This document shows, one piece after another, positions 34,493 to 45,300 of a stretch of 64,000 nucleotides of DNA. The stretch's first letter is position 1, and every line of letters begins with the position of its first letter. Made by a program: the position numbers and the translations under genes. The DNA lies in the NCBI GenBank assembly GCA_020091685.1, contig CM034603.1, positions 31,047,696 through 31,111,695 of the forward strand, written 5' to 3'. The notes under the pieces were generated by a model. It was not told the DNA's origin, did no database searches, and saw only the letters and a list, made by a program, of their open reading frames with translations. This stretch comes from Lutjanus erythropterus. Its lineage: Eukaryota > Chordata > Actinopteri > Lutjaniformes > Lutjanidae.

Positions 34493-35790
34493 CTGCGGTA
34501 AGTTTATTGTTATTCATCTCCCTCCTCCATAAGACCACGCTGTCTTCAGACCACACAGAAACTGAGTTATGTAACAGGCTGAGACAAAACAACGTGCTCT
34601 CCTTCACTGTGCGGTGTTTTGGGATTGTGAACTGACAAAACTGCTTTCACAGCTTGAAGGGTATCTTGTGACAGCATCACGAGCGTGCATAAATTGTCTC
34701 TGGCTGTAGTGCAACAATAGATGAGAATATCTGAGCAGAATGAGAGGGAGAATATAGATCTCTATCTGTCTTTACCTCTGGGACTTCTCATGTCTGTCTA
34801 TAAAACATGGACAGAGGAATGAGGGGAACGTGACTCAGGTAAATGAAGATGGAGAGCTGCTGCAGAAACGTGACACAAACCTGTTAGCGTGTCTGTAAGA
34901 CGATAGATACTTAATATCCTCTGACTCAGTATGACAAAGCTGTATTTTGCTTTTTGCATATAAAGTTTCACAAAGAATGAGGTTTTTTTTGCACTAAACG
35001 ACCACTTATTGAGTTTGATGAATCATTGCTGAAGCTATGATGAGATGTAACCAGTTTTTCCACCACATCCAGGTTAATGATTTCTCTCTTTCTCGTGTTT
35101 CTTGCCCTACAGTAAATTCCCCCCATCGCCCCCAACGGCCCAACATGGACAGAAGACTGTGTTTACACCAACAGCAACTGTGAAGATCCAATATACCCAG
35201 ATGAAATATCACTCTTGTTTTTAAGAATATCGCTGTTTTGTTGTTAGTGCTGCCTGCACTAAAAGATGACAAACTGTCTCCACCGAATCTGTGCTCACTT
35301 CCATCCAATATGCATGAAAAGTATTCACATAATATATCAAGCAAAGTGTCCTGCGCTTTGTCCAAGGTGTAATTTGAAGATACAACACGTAAAACTTTAA
35401 AAAAATTGGATTTTAGCCCATTCCCACTCTTTAACAGCACACTTTACAATGAAATATAATAATTAGAATCCTTCAGAAATATTTTTTGCATTGTTGTGTG
35501 ACTCTATTTCCAATTTAGACATTTAAATACATTTTCTCATCAGAAATTCATAATATGTTAGGTTTCACAAGAAACAGCACCATTTGAGTCTCCTGAAGGT
35601 CACAGGGAAACCAAAAGTAAATTCTCTAATCTCTGCATTTTTGATCATATTGTAAGTGTTAAGATAGTTTTGGTAAACCACTTGAGAGTGTTCTCATGCT
35701 GTTGGTATTGATGCCGACTACATTTCATGTATTTGCTAATCGCTAATTGTTCTGAAAAAAGATAAAGAATAAAGTTTAATTTTGAAAAAA
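34493..35790 (+). other. fndc7: fndc7 3'UTR, split by an intron
   Basis: After the TAG at 34490-34492 a strong donor (GCTGCG|gtaagt) follows at 34497/34498, and an acceptor (CTTGCCCTACAG) opens a terminal exon at 35113. AATAAA at 35768-35773 would end the transcript near 35790. The junction is only 5 nt after the stop, so it should not trigger nonsense-mediated decay. Confidence 0.6.
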
Positions 35791-38731
35791 AAAGTCACAA
35801 CATGCAAGTGGCACCGATTCGGTGGAAAACAAAAGCTAAAAAACTAAATTGAAATATATAAAAGACAGCTTTTAAATAAATAACTGTGGATATTTATCCA
35901 ATGTATTTGGAAAATAGTCTTGTATTCCCTATAAAATATTACTTTTTATAGTTGACTGCATGTTATTTTACTTTCTGCTCTTTAATCAATCCAGGTTATG
36001 ATGAGCCCTTGTGACATTTAATCAGTTGGGCTGACTAGTCGTAATTTATTTTTCACTATTGGAAATTTCACATTTCAACAGGTCAAAGTGTTATTTTCAG
36101 TTCATTAACAACTGCATTTCCAATATGTCTGACATATCAGTGAAACATTTGGAAAGCCTGACTGTTCTGTGCTCTAATGACTTTTGTACAAACTTGGAAG
36201 GCCTTCCTCGGTCAGCTTTCTCCTTTTCTGTTTTTTTGCACACGGATATGCTAATGCGCTAAGCTTGTCTATGTTGAAAAGAGACAAATTTTAAGATGGT
36301 AAGAAGACGTTGCCAGGAGACTTGTAAAAGCCATATATTCTCATCTTTAATTAGTTAATGTTAGCGAAACACAAGCTAATTTGCTAGCTAATCTACATCA
36401 ATCATTAGCAAGCTAGTTAGCTAGCATTTTGCTAACATTAGCTAACTTGACTGAGGTACCAAGTTTGCTCAACTGTCATTGGAGGGCATAGTGAAAGGGG
36501 GTGGGGCTTAGGAACGGTCAATTAGCATATTAATTTAGTATATCTTCAACAACGTTTTGCCGAGTGGAAATTTATTTTTAGTATCTAAAATTCTGGTACT
36601 GACTAAGTAACTATAAGAGGAATTGTGGATATATAAAATATAATTGTTATAGTACATAACTAACTAATTAATTAATTATTAACTAATTACAGTTGCACTT
36701 CAGATGTTCAGTTACAGATCCAAGCAAACATATCAATACTTTAATTCTGATGAAGAACTGAATTGTTTATTTCAATAATTAAAATTTTGACCAGTGAGAA
36801 ATGGATTGCAGGTATCTTAAATTTGAATTGCGTCTAGTCAGACTACATTACGGATATGTCAACTGTCAAAACTGAGTTATAGATATCTGAAATTGAGGTT
36901 TAACTGAATTCAATTATAAAAGTTAACCAGCTGTAATTAAGTAACAGATATCTATTAATTAACATTTTGACTAGTGAGAAATTAATTGTAGAAATCTTAA
37001 GCTTCTGGTCAAAATACATTAAAAAAATGTTGTCTTGGAATTTAAAAAGCAGTTGTCGACATCTACAAATGTTATTACTGCTGAAGGTTAAATGTTAAAA
37101 GGGCTTGCCATACACAGCTGCTATTTCATAATGAGATTTGATGTAACCTCAACATGTAATTATATCTAGTAAAGATGAAAAAGAAGCAGAAATGTTACAG
37201 TGAAGCTCCCATACAAATGTACCATGGCAACAAAATAAATTTAAAACATGTTCTTAGGACCTCCCCAAGTATACGACCTCCATATGGCGGCTGTATGTCG
37301 TGTCTCCGGGTCGTAAAGCAGGTTGCTGGTGACCCAGAAAAGGGTTATATTGAAAAGTGGGGCAGCAGGTATCCATCTCGTTAGCCTGGAGTCATGCATG
37401 GCGAGTCCTGTGGATGATACGTCTGATCAGATTGCTGGAAATAGATTCAGTGTTACCTCTGCTGTCATTGGATTTTGTTTTCTCTCTGCTGACAGACAAC
37501 AACAATAAAGCACATCGTTTACGCATTACGATACCGTGTGCTGTCAATCATCCTGCGTGGGTTTCCTTTATGAGGTGGTTGAGAGGTTTTGTTCAGGTGT
37601 GAGGTGTTGGATACATGAGATATTCGGTCCTCCAAAAATCCAGAAACAAATCCATCGGAGAAACTCACTAATGTAGGTCTGTTATCAAATATCTAATGGG
37701 CTGACTTTCGCTGACCTTAAGAGTTGTATAACTGCTGGAGCTGTCTGCATTACACTGTATTACCCTTTTCACAGGTGGATGATCAGGGCCGCGTTTACCA
37801 GTTTCGATGAAGCTTAGCGTTCTACAAAGGTTTCTAAGGTATACTTTAGCTAAGGAACTTCGTTTCCTGCAAGTGTTTCTCAGATTATCCCTCAGCAGGT
37901 GCCCTTAAGGAAGAGTTGCTAAGGTATATCATAAGCTGTAAGCCGTTTTTGCCGCAGCGCATAAAAAAAAAGATCACTTCTAAAGGCTCATAAGTGGCAT
38001 TTTAACATAACAAGTGTTGCCATAATCATTTTACCTCAATCTAATACTACAACAAAAGAAGCTGTGCCTGCTAAAGATCACCTGCTAATCTATTAAAGAG
38101 TCCAGACAAAAGTTTGTGATAGTTCCAATAAATTTGTAGCCTATAGCCAGACAAAATATAAAACAGAGGATGAATCTGAGCACAAAAGGCACAGGCTGAG
38201 ACTCCTTTAAAGGCTATCTAGATGGTTTATTTAACTGATTGCCTATTGACGACCACTCTGAATCAAACATTCATTCATAATCTCAGGTTTAGAAGTGCAG
38301 TTTCACACTATACTACATGCACATAGAAAGGGACTGGATATTTATCTGTTTTCTTCATCAGATGTGCTTTCATGTGAGGTTTACTCTCAGAGGAACAAGG
38401 CACAGTAAAGCTGTATTATCCTCTTTGTATTCGAGTAGAAAAGCTTGTTTATCAGGGCAGAACCTCATGACACTGCAGCAGCCTGTCGACCTCAAACCTC
38501 GAACATTTGTTAAGTAAAGTTACAGTATGTTCACCATATGACCAAATGTAAACTGGTGAGTGATGTAATCACCAAATTGCTATGAAATAAAATAAAGAAT
38601 GTAAATCAGTGTGCTAGAACTGAGTGTTGTTCCCAACAAATTAGGGTCATGAGCATGACCATATTCAGATGCAGTACTGACATAACATGATATGACTATA
38701 TGGAAAATGGCATAAACTTAAGTAGTAATAA

Positions 38732-38802
38732 TAATAATAATAATAATAAGAAGAAGAAGAAGAAGAAGAAGAATAAGAATAAGAATAAGAATAATAAAAA
38801 TA
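38732..38802. repeat. TAA/GAA/GAATAA microsatellite
   Basis: Runs of AAT, then AAG, then a GAATAA-type hexamer, with no interruption longer than a few bases. It adjoins the short dispersed element at 38809-38865. Confidence 0.9.
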
Positions 38803-38808
38803 AGAAGA

Positions 38809-38865
38809 AACTTTATTTGTATAGCACTTTTTATTCATGAAATGCAGCCCAAAGTGCTTTACAAC
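38809..38865. repeat. Fish dispersed element (CTTTATTTGTATAGCAC type)
   Basis: CTTTATTTGTATAGCACTTT, then AAAGTGCTTTAC, is a very common fish repeat tail with an internal inverted AGCACTTT/AAAGTGCT pair. It abuts the microsatellite on its left and the Tc1 remnant on its right. Confidence 0.5.
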
Positions 38866-38910
38866 AAAGACAGTGAGTGGTTCAGAGAGCATGAGACATA
38901 ATATCCACTC

Positions 38911-39154
38911 ATGGATTGTCCGCCACAGAGTCCAGACCTTAACCCCATTGAGAATCTTTAGGATGTGCTGGAGAAGACTTTACGCCACGGTCCAACTCTC
39001 CCATCATCAATACAAGATCTTGGGGAAAAATTAATGCAATTCTGGACAGAAATAAATGTTGTAATGTTGCATAAATTTATTGAAAAGATGCCATCAAAGC
39101 TAAAAAATAAGAAAGAAATATTAGTGCGTGACTTGTTTTTGGCCAGGCAGTGTA
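38911..39154 (+). pseudogene. Tc1/mariner transposase remnant, 3' end with terminal repeat
   Basis: The plus-strand frame reads MDCPPQSPDLNPIENL, then a stop where the family has Trp, then DVLEKTLRHGP, DLGEKLMQFWTEIN and FIEKMPSKL. SPDLNPIEN is the hallmark of Tc1-like DD34E transposases around the last catalytic acid. The fragment ends TTTTTGGCCAGGCAGTGTA (39136-39154), the usual Tc1 3' terminal repeat. Only the last third is present and the TAG breaks it, so it is a dead copy. Confidence 0.8.
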
Positions 39155-42100
39155 TTTCCAGTCCAAACAAGCATGGTCACCCAAACTCTCAGAGGGGGAC
39201 TTTCAGAAGCAATGGCTGGGCTGAATTCACAAAATCGTGCGTGCATTCGAGAACATTTCGTTCACACACGCGGCAGACACAAGCTGCTGGACGCTCGGGC
39301 CAACACGTTTTCACGGTGATGATCTGCACGCTCACAATGGGACGCACAAACGCGAGCAGCCGGGAAGAGGACAGAGAAAAGATACAGGCGTGGACCTTTT
39401 GTCAACAGCGCCCTTTGTCACGCATACACTGCAACACGCAACGAGCTATCATATTCATTTACGTAACACCCTCAGCAGAATTCACCAAGCTGAGAATTGG
39501 GATACTGTACATTATGAGCAGGAATTCCCTGTAGCCATACAGTTTGGCTTTTAATAAAAGTCCTTTATGATTTGTAGTTTCAATATCCTGGCTGACAAAA
39601 ATCTTTGTAAAGTATCTTTGACATATTCCTCATTTAACGTAATCAAACTCCATTTATTACATAATAAAATACACCAGCTTTTAAAGTGTTTGTTTCAGAT
39701 ATCGCATACATCAAATCCATCAAATGCATCATCATGAGAGAGTCAGCGAACACGTCTTAAAGAGAGATTTAGATAAGAACAGGAAATTAAACACCAAATA
39801 AAGCTGAACAGTAAACATTTTTGTCTGTTTTTTCAGTGAATACTTTATAGATTTTAACACAACACATACATTAATATTCATATACCAGTATGTATATATT
39901 CAGACACCTGAATAAAATCTCCAGGACTCCAAAGATTAATGAAAAACAACAAACAAACAAATAAAAACATAAATTATTGAATAAAATTTGAAAGAAAATA
40001 AATTAGTTGGTTGAGGAGTATATCAGGGTAATACATTTAAGTTTAAATATCTCTTATATTTACGCTCAGATGATGAAAAAAGATCTTTATTCTCGGCCTA
40101 CTGACATTTTTTCTATAAAAAGGAAATAACTCTTTTGGCCAATAACAAGCTTATTTCTAAATAAAAAAATTTAAAAAAAGTTTTTTCCTTCTAATGTTCT
40201 GATTAATTTTTTATTGGATGGAAATATTTCCTATGTACACTCTCTCACTGCTTCACAGAACTCTTTATTATTATAAGAGTGTGAATACTTGAAGCACTGA
40301 GGACAATGCATCCTTAATCCTATTATATAATAACAGGATAGCTGGAAAAAGCAAAAGTATCAGACACTAAATATGCTTCCTTACTGTCATTTAACACTGG
40401 CTGTACACTGTCAGATCCTGACCAGGATCAGCTTTACTGACCAATAATGTGCATAAACTATGTTTTTACACACGGATAATGAACTATATAACAGTCAATG
40501 TCTTCTTCTTCTGGAGTGAGATGTTCTCTTCATAAAAGTTTTGAAGTTTTGTAGTGGAGGAAGTGAAGTTGAGGAAGTGAAGTGAGGCTGTCACAGGAAT
40601 TTTCACAGATAATGGGTGAAACTGTAGCTTCTTTTGTTGACCTGCCCAAAGCTTCTGACGTGATATGAGACGTCTTTGAGGATTATCAAGAACAGCACAG
40701 AGTGGACAAGTTGATGATATCACTTCCACCTTCATCACAGCATGTGATGATCCTCAAGAATCGATCACATAGCTTTTATTAGTCTACATCTAGTGATAAA
40801 ATATTATATGCTGATGATACTTTTATCTACTTATCTGTTAGTTTACTTTTCACTGCAAAGTTGAGTTAAAAATTATCTGAAATAGTTGAAATTGAGATGA
40901 AATAATTGAATAGTTGCTGTCTCACTGCAGTTCATAAAAGAGTCACAAAATGTCATATATAGATTTGTGTACATGAATGAGAAATTGTCGTTTTTTTAGT
41001 TTCTGAAATTATTATTATTCAAAGCAATAAGGATGAACATGGGTGGTTCAAATACAGGACTTTAACAGAGAAGACTGTGGTTTGATTTCCGTGTGAGACA
41101 AACAGTCAATCAATAGTTTTGTCCAAGCTTCATGAACGCACCAGAAAGAAAGCTGATTGTTGAGTCTCATTTCCAAGACATCAAATACAGATGTTTTGGA
41201 TTGGTGAGGCGTTCCAAGAATTACAAAATAATGTGCAAGTGAGAGTGATATTTAAGTAGAACGAGGCTAAACATTGTTTTTTGAGGAAAATGTTGCACAT
41301 TATGCCTTTAAGGAAGTCGTCATGCTGAAAGTCCTAATTTGTGATATTTCAGTGATAATTTAACAAACGTCTGTGAGACTGTGTTGTCAGATCATCTTCC
41401 ACAGCCTGACATGCTCTTATTTTGAAGTCATTTTTGGTTTTTGAACACCTTATTTAAGTGGATACAGTTGCATCAATGCAAAAGTATGAAAATCTCCTCT
41501 CTGTCTACTTTATTTTTATCATTCCCTTTTCTTAATTCTATAAATATGTTTGTAACTTTTATTTTAAAAGTGCTTAAGAAATAATGAAGTTTACTTGCTT
41601 GCTTATTATTAATTTGAATGTATTGATGTCTTTCTTTTACATGATTCTTATTTTACCTGGGATTTTACTGATCATTTTATATGAATTTTGTCCTGTTACT
41701 GCAAAAGATTAATCTCACAGAGGCAAACATGTTTATAAAAAGTTTAATTAATGTAAAGAAAGATGTGCAAATTGATACAAAAACAAAATACTGACAATCA
41801 CAACATCATAATGACTGCAGAAAATATTTATGAGCTCAATCATGATACAATAATACATAATGACAGATGATTTCCCAGACAATTACATCAATCCAGGAAG
41901 GATAAGACTGGAGACGTTAGTTTTCGCGGCGCTCAGTGTGTCATACAAAGGAGATCGTGTTACCGTGCAGCGGGACAATCCTGTTTCTTTACAAGGAGGC
42001 CGACGTTATCAAAGAAATTATTGACATTTAGGGAAAAATCAGTGTTGCAACTTATTTGTTTCCCATCAAAGCTCTAAGTTACTCCAGTATAACAAACTCC

Positions 42101-42186
42101 AGAGTCTCCAGAGTCTCAGGAGGACTGAGGTATTCTGGGAACATGGAGGAAGAGCAGCTTGACCGTAGCAGAGTGGGGGGGGATTG

Positions 42187-42206
42187 AATGCACCCCCCCC
42201 CCCCAT
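42187..42206. repeat. Poly-C run upstream of the fndc7-like gene
   Basis: About 13 consecutive C residues follow a G-rich run (GTGGGGGGGG) at about 42173-42183. The pair could form an unusual secondary structure in the promoter region. Confidence 0.85.
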
Positions 42207-42284
42207 CTCCACCTAACAAGCCACATACTTCCTTCTCATGATGACAGGGAGCCCACAGGCATCCACCTGTCCTCATTTTTTTAA

Positions 42285-42298
42285 GACGTCCTGATTGG
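42285..42298. promoter_or_regulatory. Putative promoter elements of the fndc7-like gene
   Basis: GACGTC (a CRE/ATF-like half-palindrome, 42285-42290) is followed by ATTGG (an inverted CCAAT, 42294-42298) about 100 bp upstream of the ATG at 42396. No TATA box is convincing. Function is inferred from motif and position only. Confidence 0.3.
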
Positions 42299-42395
42299 CT
42301 CCCAGAGAGTTGATCTACAGCGCTCAGCCCGTGAAGATTTCAGATGAGTTCAGACCCTCGTATGGATGTAACTTACTGAAACTCTGCTCTTAACT

Positions 42396-45300
42396 ATGGA
42401 TCAGATGAGGACTCTTTATTTATCAGTCATAATATTGTCTGTCATACAGGTAATTATACTTTTTTTAAATTTAGTTTCTTTTTTCTTTAATTTCATAATG
42501 TAATTATGTTCTAACAGTTTCTAATTAATTAAGTTATTTTGTCTTTTTTTTTTTAGATACAGCATGTTTTGGCGACAGGTGAGTGTTTGTGTTCTTCATG
42601 TGACAGAAAACATTTTTTAGCAACTTCTAGATGCTTAAATTTGACTTTTTTTTTTCTTTTTTGTCCATCACAGATGTGGTAAGATATATTAGACTGTTAT
42701 GTTTTTCAGCCAAATACTGGCACTTTAACATAACATATTGCTTAACTGTGGACATAAAACTGCAGCTATGAACCAAATTGACAAGTTAAATAAAAAAAAG
42801 CGAATAAAGACAATCAAAAGCAGCCGCTTGTAGTTAATTGTTTTGGCAATTAATGACTTCCAATTAAAAGTGAAGTAAATGATTCTGGATAAGATAGTTG
42901 ATTGCTGAGTCTCATGGTTTTGTTGAGTGGTTTGGTCCGAGCTACTTACTCAAAGAATTTGATGACCTGACCGTGATCGTCAGCAATCAACTATCTGTCT
43001 ATCTATTATAGATTGACTGATTAGATTAATTGAAAATGATAATAGCTGCTGAGGAGGTCTCAACCACCAGAGGGCCACCGCCTCACGAATAAAAGACATC
43101 CTTCATCAGTCACTGCAGTTTCTTTCTTTCTCTCTCTCTTTCTTTCTTTCTTAAACATAACAACACACAATTCTCGAAGTTACTGAAATTAGTCTTTGGA
43201 GTTATGTTTGTGGGCAATGGGACATTTTGAGCCCAGAAAAAGATCTTTTCCAGTGCGTAAATTATATTCATGCATATAAAGTGCAATTTGAGCCAATAAA
43301 ACAAAACAAAGAACAACAATTTTCAAATATAATCATGTTTGTGTTATAAAACAGAATTTAACTCAAAATGTTAAATGGTGTGCTCATAATATTATCCTGG
43401 CATTTTAATGAATTTTAATGAAAAGTACACGATTCAATATTTATCACAATATTACAAAAACAAAGACAAATGATGGCTTCAAATCATGTCCTTTAGTAAA
43501 TAATATATCAGCACTTTTTTAAAAATTGTTTTGCTTCTGCTTTTCTTCTTTAATGAGATAAAATTACGGCCGTGACTTTTTGGCAATGACTGTTTGAATT
43601 ATGTTGGTACAATTATGGAACAAAAACAAAGCAGCAGTCAGTAGCAGTTCTTTTATGAAATAATAAATAATAAAATAAAAAAATAAAAATAAAAATAAAA
43701 AAATAATAAAATAAACCTTGCCTAAAAATGTAAACATAAGCTTGTTTCATCTGATTTCAAAGAGACTCTAGCTGTTTCCGACTGTTTCCAACTGTTTTTT
43801 AACCGCTTAAAAATTTGCTTTAACCTTATTTAACCTTTTAAAGCTCAAAAAGTATGAAAATAATAATCCTGAATGGATCTTTTTCCTTTTCAGTGGCATT
43901 AAGTTGTAAATTTATATTGAAGTTATGATACTGCCTGGCACTTCTGCATTATTTTTAATCTTCTGTGGTCTTACTTTCATGATCTGAGAGAATTTTATAC
44001 AGTTCTTTTGCTTTAAAACTTGGATTATTTTTAATATTCCATACAGAAACCATCAAGCTGTGTTGTAAATACTTGTTTCTCATGTCTTGTCTTCAAATGC
44101 CTTGTTTTATCTCTTTGCAGGATGTAATATTGTGTCAGTGACGTCTCCTACAGCATCAACACTGAAAGTGGTCTGGAGCAGCCACAGTGGAGCTTCAGCT
44201 TATTTACTGGACTTGAGGGTTGTGAACTCGACCAGTATCGCCCCTGTGGTGGTGATGCAGTCAGCACCCAGCACACAGAGGCTGATTCAGGGCTTAAGAC
44301 CTGGACACGTCTATCAAGTCACACTGAAGGTCTTTCACTTCTTCAATGTCTTGTGCACAGATGTTGAAATAGCGATGACAGGTAAAGACACTACTGATAA
44401 AAGTAACCAGTTAAATAAATCAGGAGAATCTCTGAATGCTGAATGCTTTATCTTGCATCCCCACAGTGCCTGCCACATCTCAGATCACTTTTTCCAAAGC
44501 TATATCGAGTACATCGATAAGGTTTGAGTGGTCCAGCGTGATAGGGGCGGACAGCTACATCTTGTTTGTGGAGAAGCTGTTTGGTTCTCCCGCCGAAAGA
44601 TACAACCAGACCTTCACAACCCTGAGTGGACAAGTGGACGGCCTGACTCCCGCCACAACCTACAACTGTTTCGTTTACTCCTCCAACAGTGCAGGAAGAG
44701 GCACCAAAAGTAGCACAAAGACAATCATGACATGTAAGTGCACATAAGATGCTGATTTAGTTGGGGGTTTTTTATGCAGAGGGTGTCATTTCTGTAATGC
44801 AGGATATATGAAATGAATGCATTAGATTAACACCTGTATTTTCTCTTGGAAGTGGTGCAGCCACCAACTGGCGTGGCGCTTGTAAAGACAGGAAAGAGCA
44901 CAGCCCGCGTGACGTGGAACTCTGTGAATAAAGTCCTGCTTTATCAAGTGGCTGTGTGGGACAACGACACCAGCAATCCTCCGGTCATCAGAAACACTTC
45001 ATCCACATCCATGGATATCAGTAATCTGGAGCCCTGCTCCACCTACATAGTCGGAGTATCATCAGTCAACGTCTTCTTGGTTCCTGGGGAGGCGTCTAAT
45101 GTCTCACACACCACATCCAGTGAGTATGCATTGCCTTATCCATTACTTTGTCCTGATTGAGTCGCATCAGATTTAATCGGCAGTGGTGGTTGTTTAACTC
45201 CCATGATGCCATGCTAACAAATATGTAGAAAAGTGTTAAAGTTGGTTATTGTTCTCGAAAAAGAGAGATGCCTGGCAGGATAAACTGGAAGATAATCCAG

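Larger units (their letters stand above)
35791..42280. other. Intergenic spacer between fndc7 and the fndc7-like gene
   Basis: About 6.5 kb of A/T-rich DNA in which I recognise no functional gene. It holds GCTAGCTAA/TTAGC-rich patches (36355-36450), a TAA/GAA microsatellite, a short CTTTATTTGTATAGCAC element, a Tc1 remnant at 38911-39154 and a small CpG-containing patch at 41915-41975. Several 60-190 codon open frames (for example 38965-39534) have no recognisable domain apart from the Tc1 fragment. Confidence 0.6.

Noticed and set aside
35006-35440. 144-codon open frame on the minus strand
   Set aside because: It is antisense to the fndc7 terminal 3'UTR exon, has low-complexity composition, no recognisable domain and no splice or promoter support.
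38965-39534. 189-codon plus-strand frame that might be a gene
   Set aside because: Its first part is the decayed Tc1 transposase fragment; the rest runs past the transposon end into spacer sequence and matches nothing.
42658-42690. Possible 5-nt micro-exon ATGTG between CACAG and GTAAGA
   Set aside because: Adding 5 nt after the phase-1 exon at 42557-42578 would put the next exon (44121) out of frame; direct joining keeps frame and matches the fndc7 plan.
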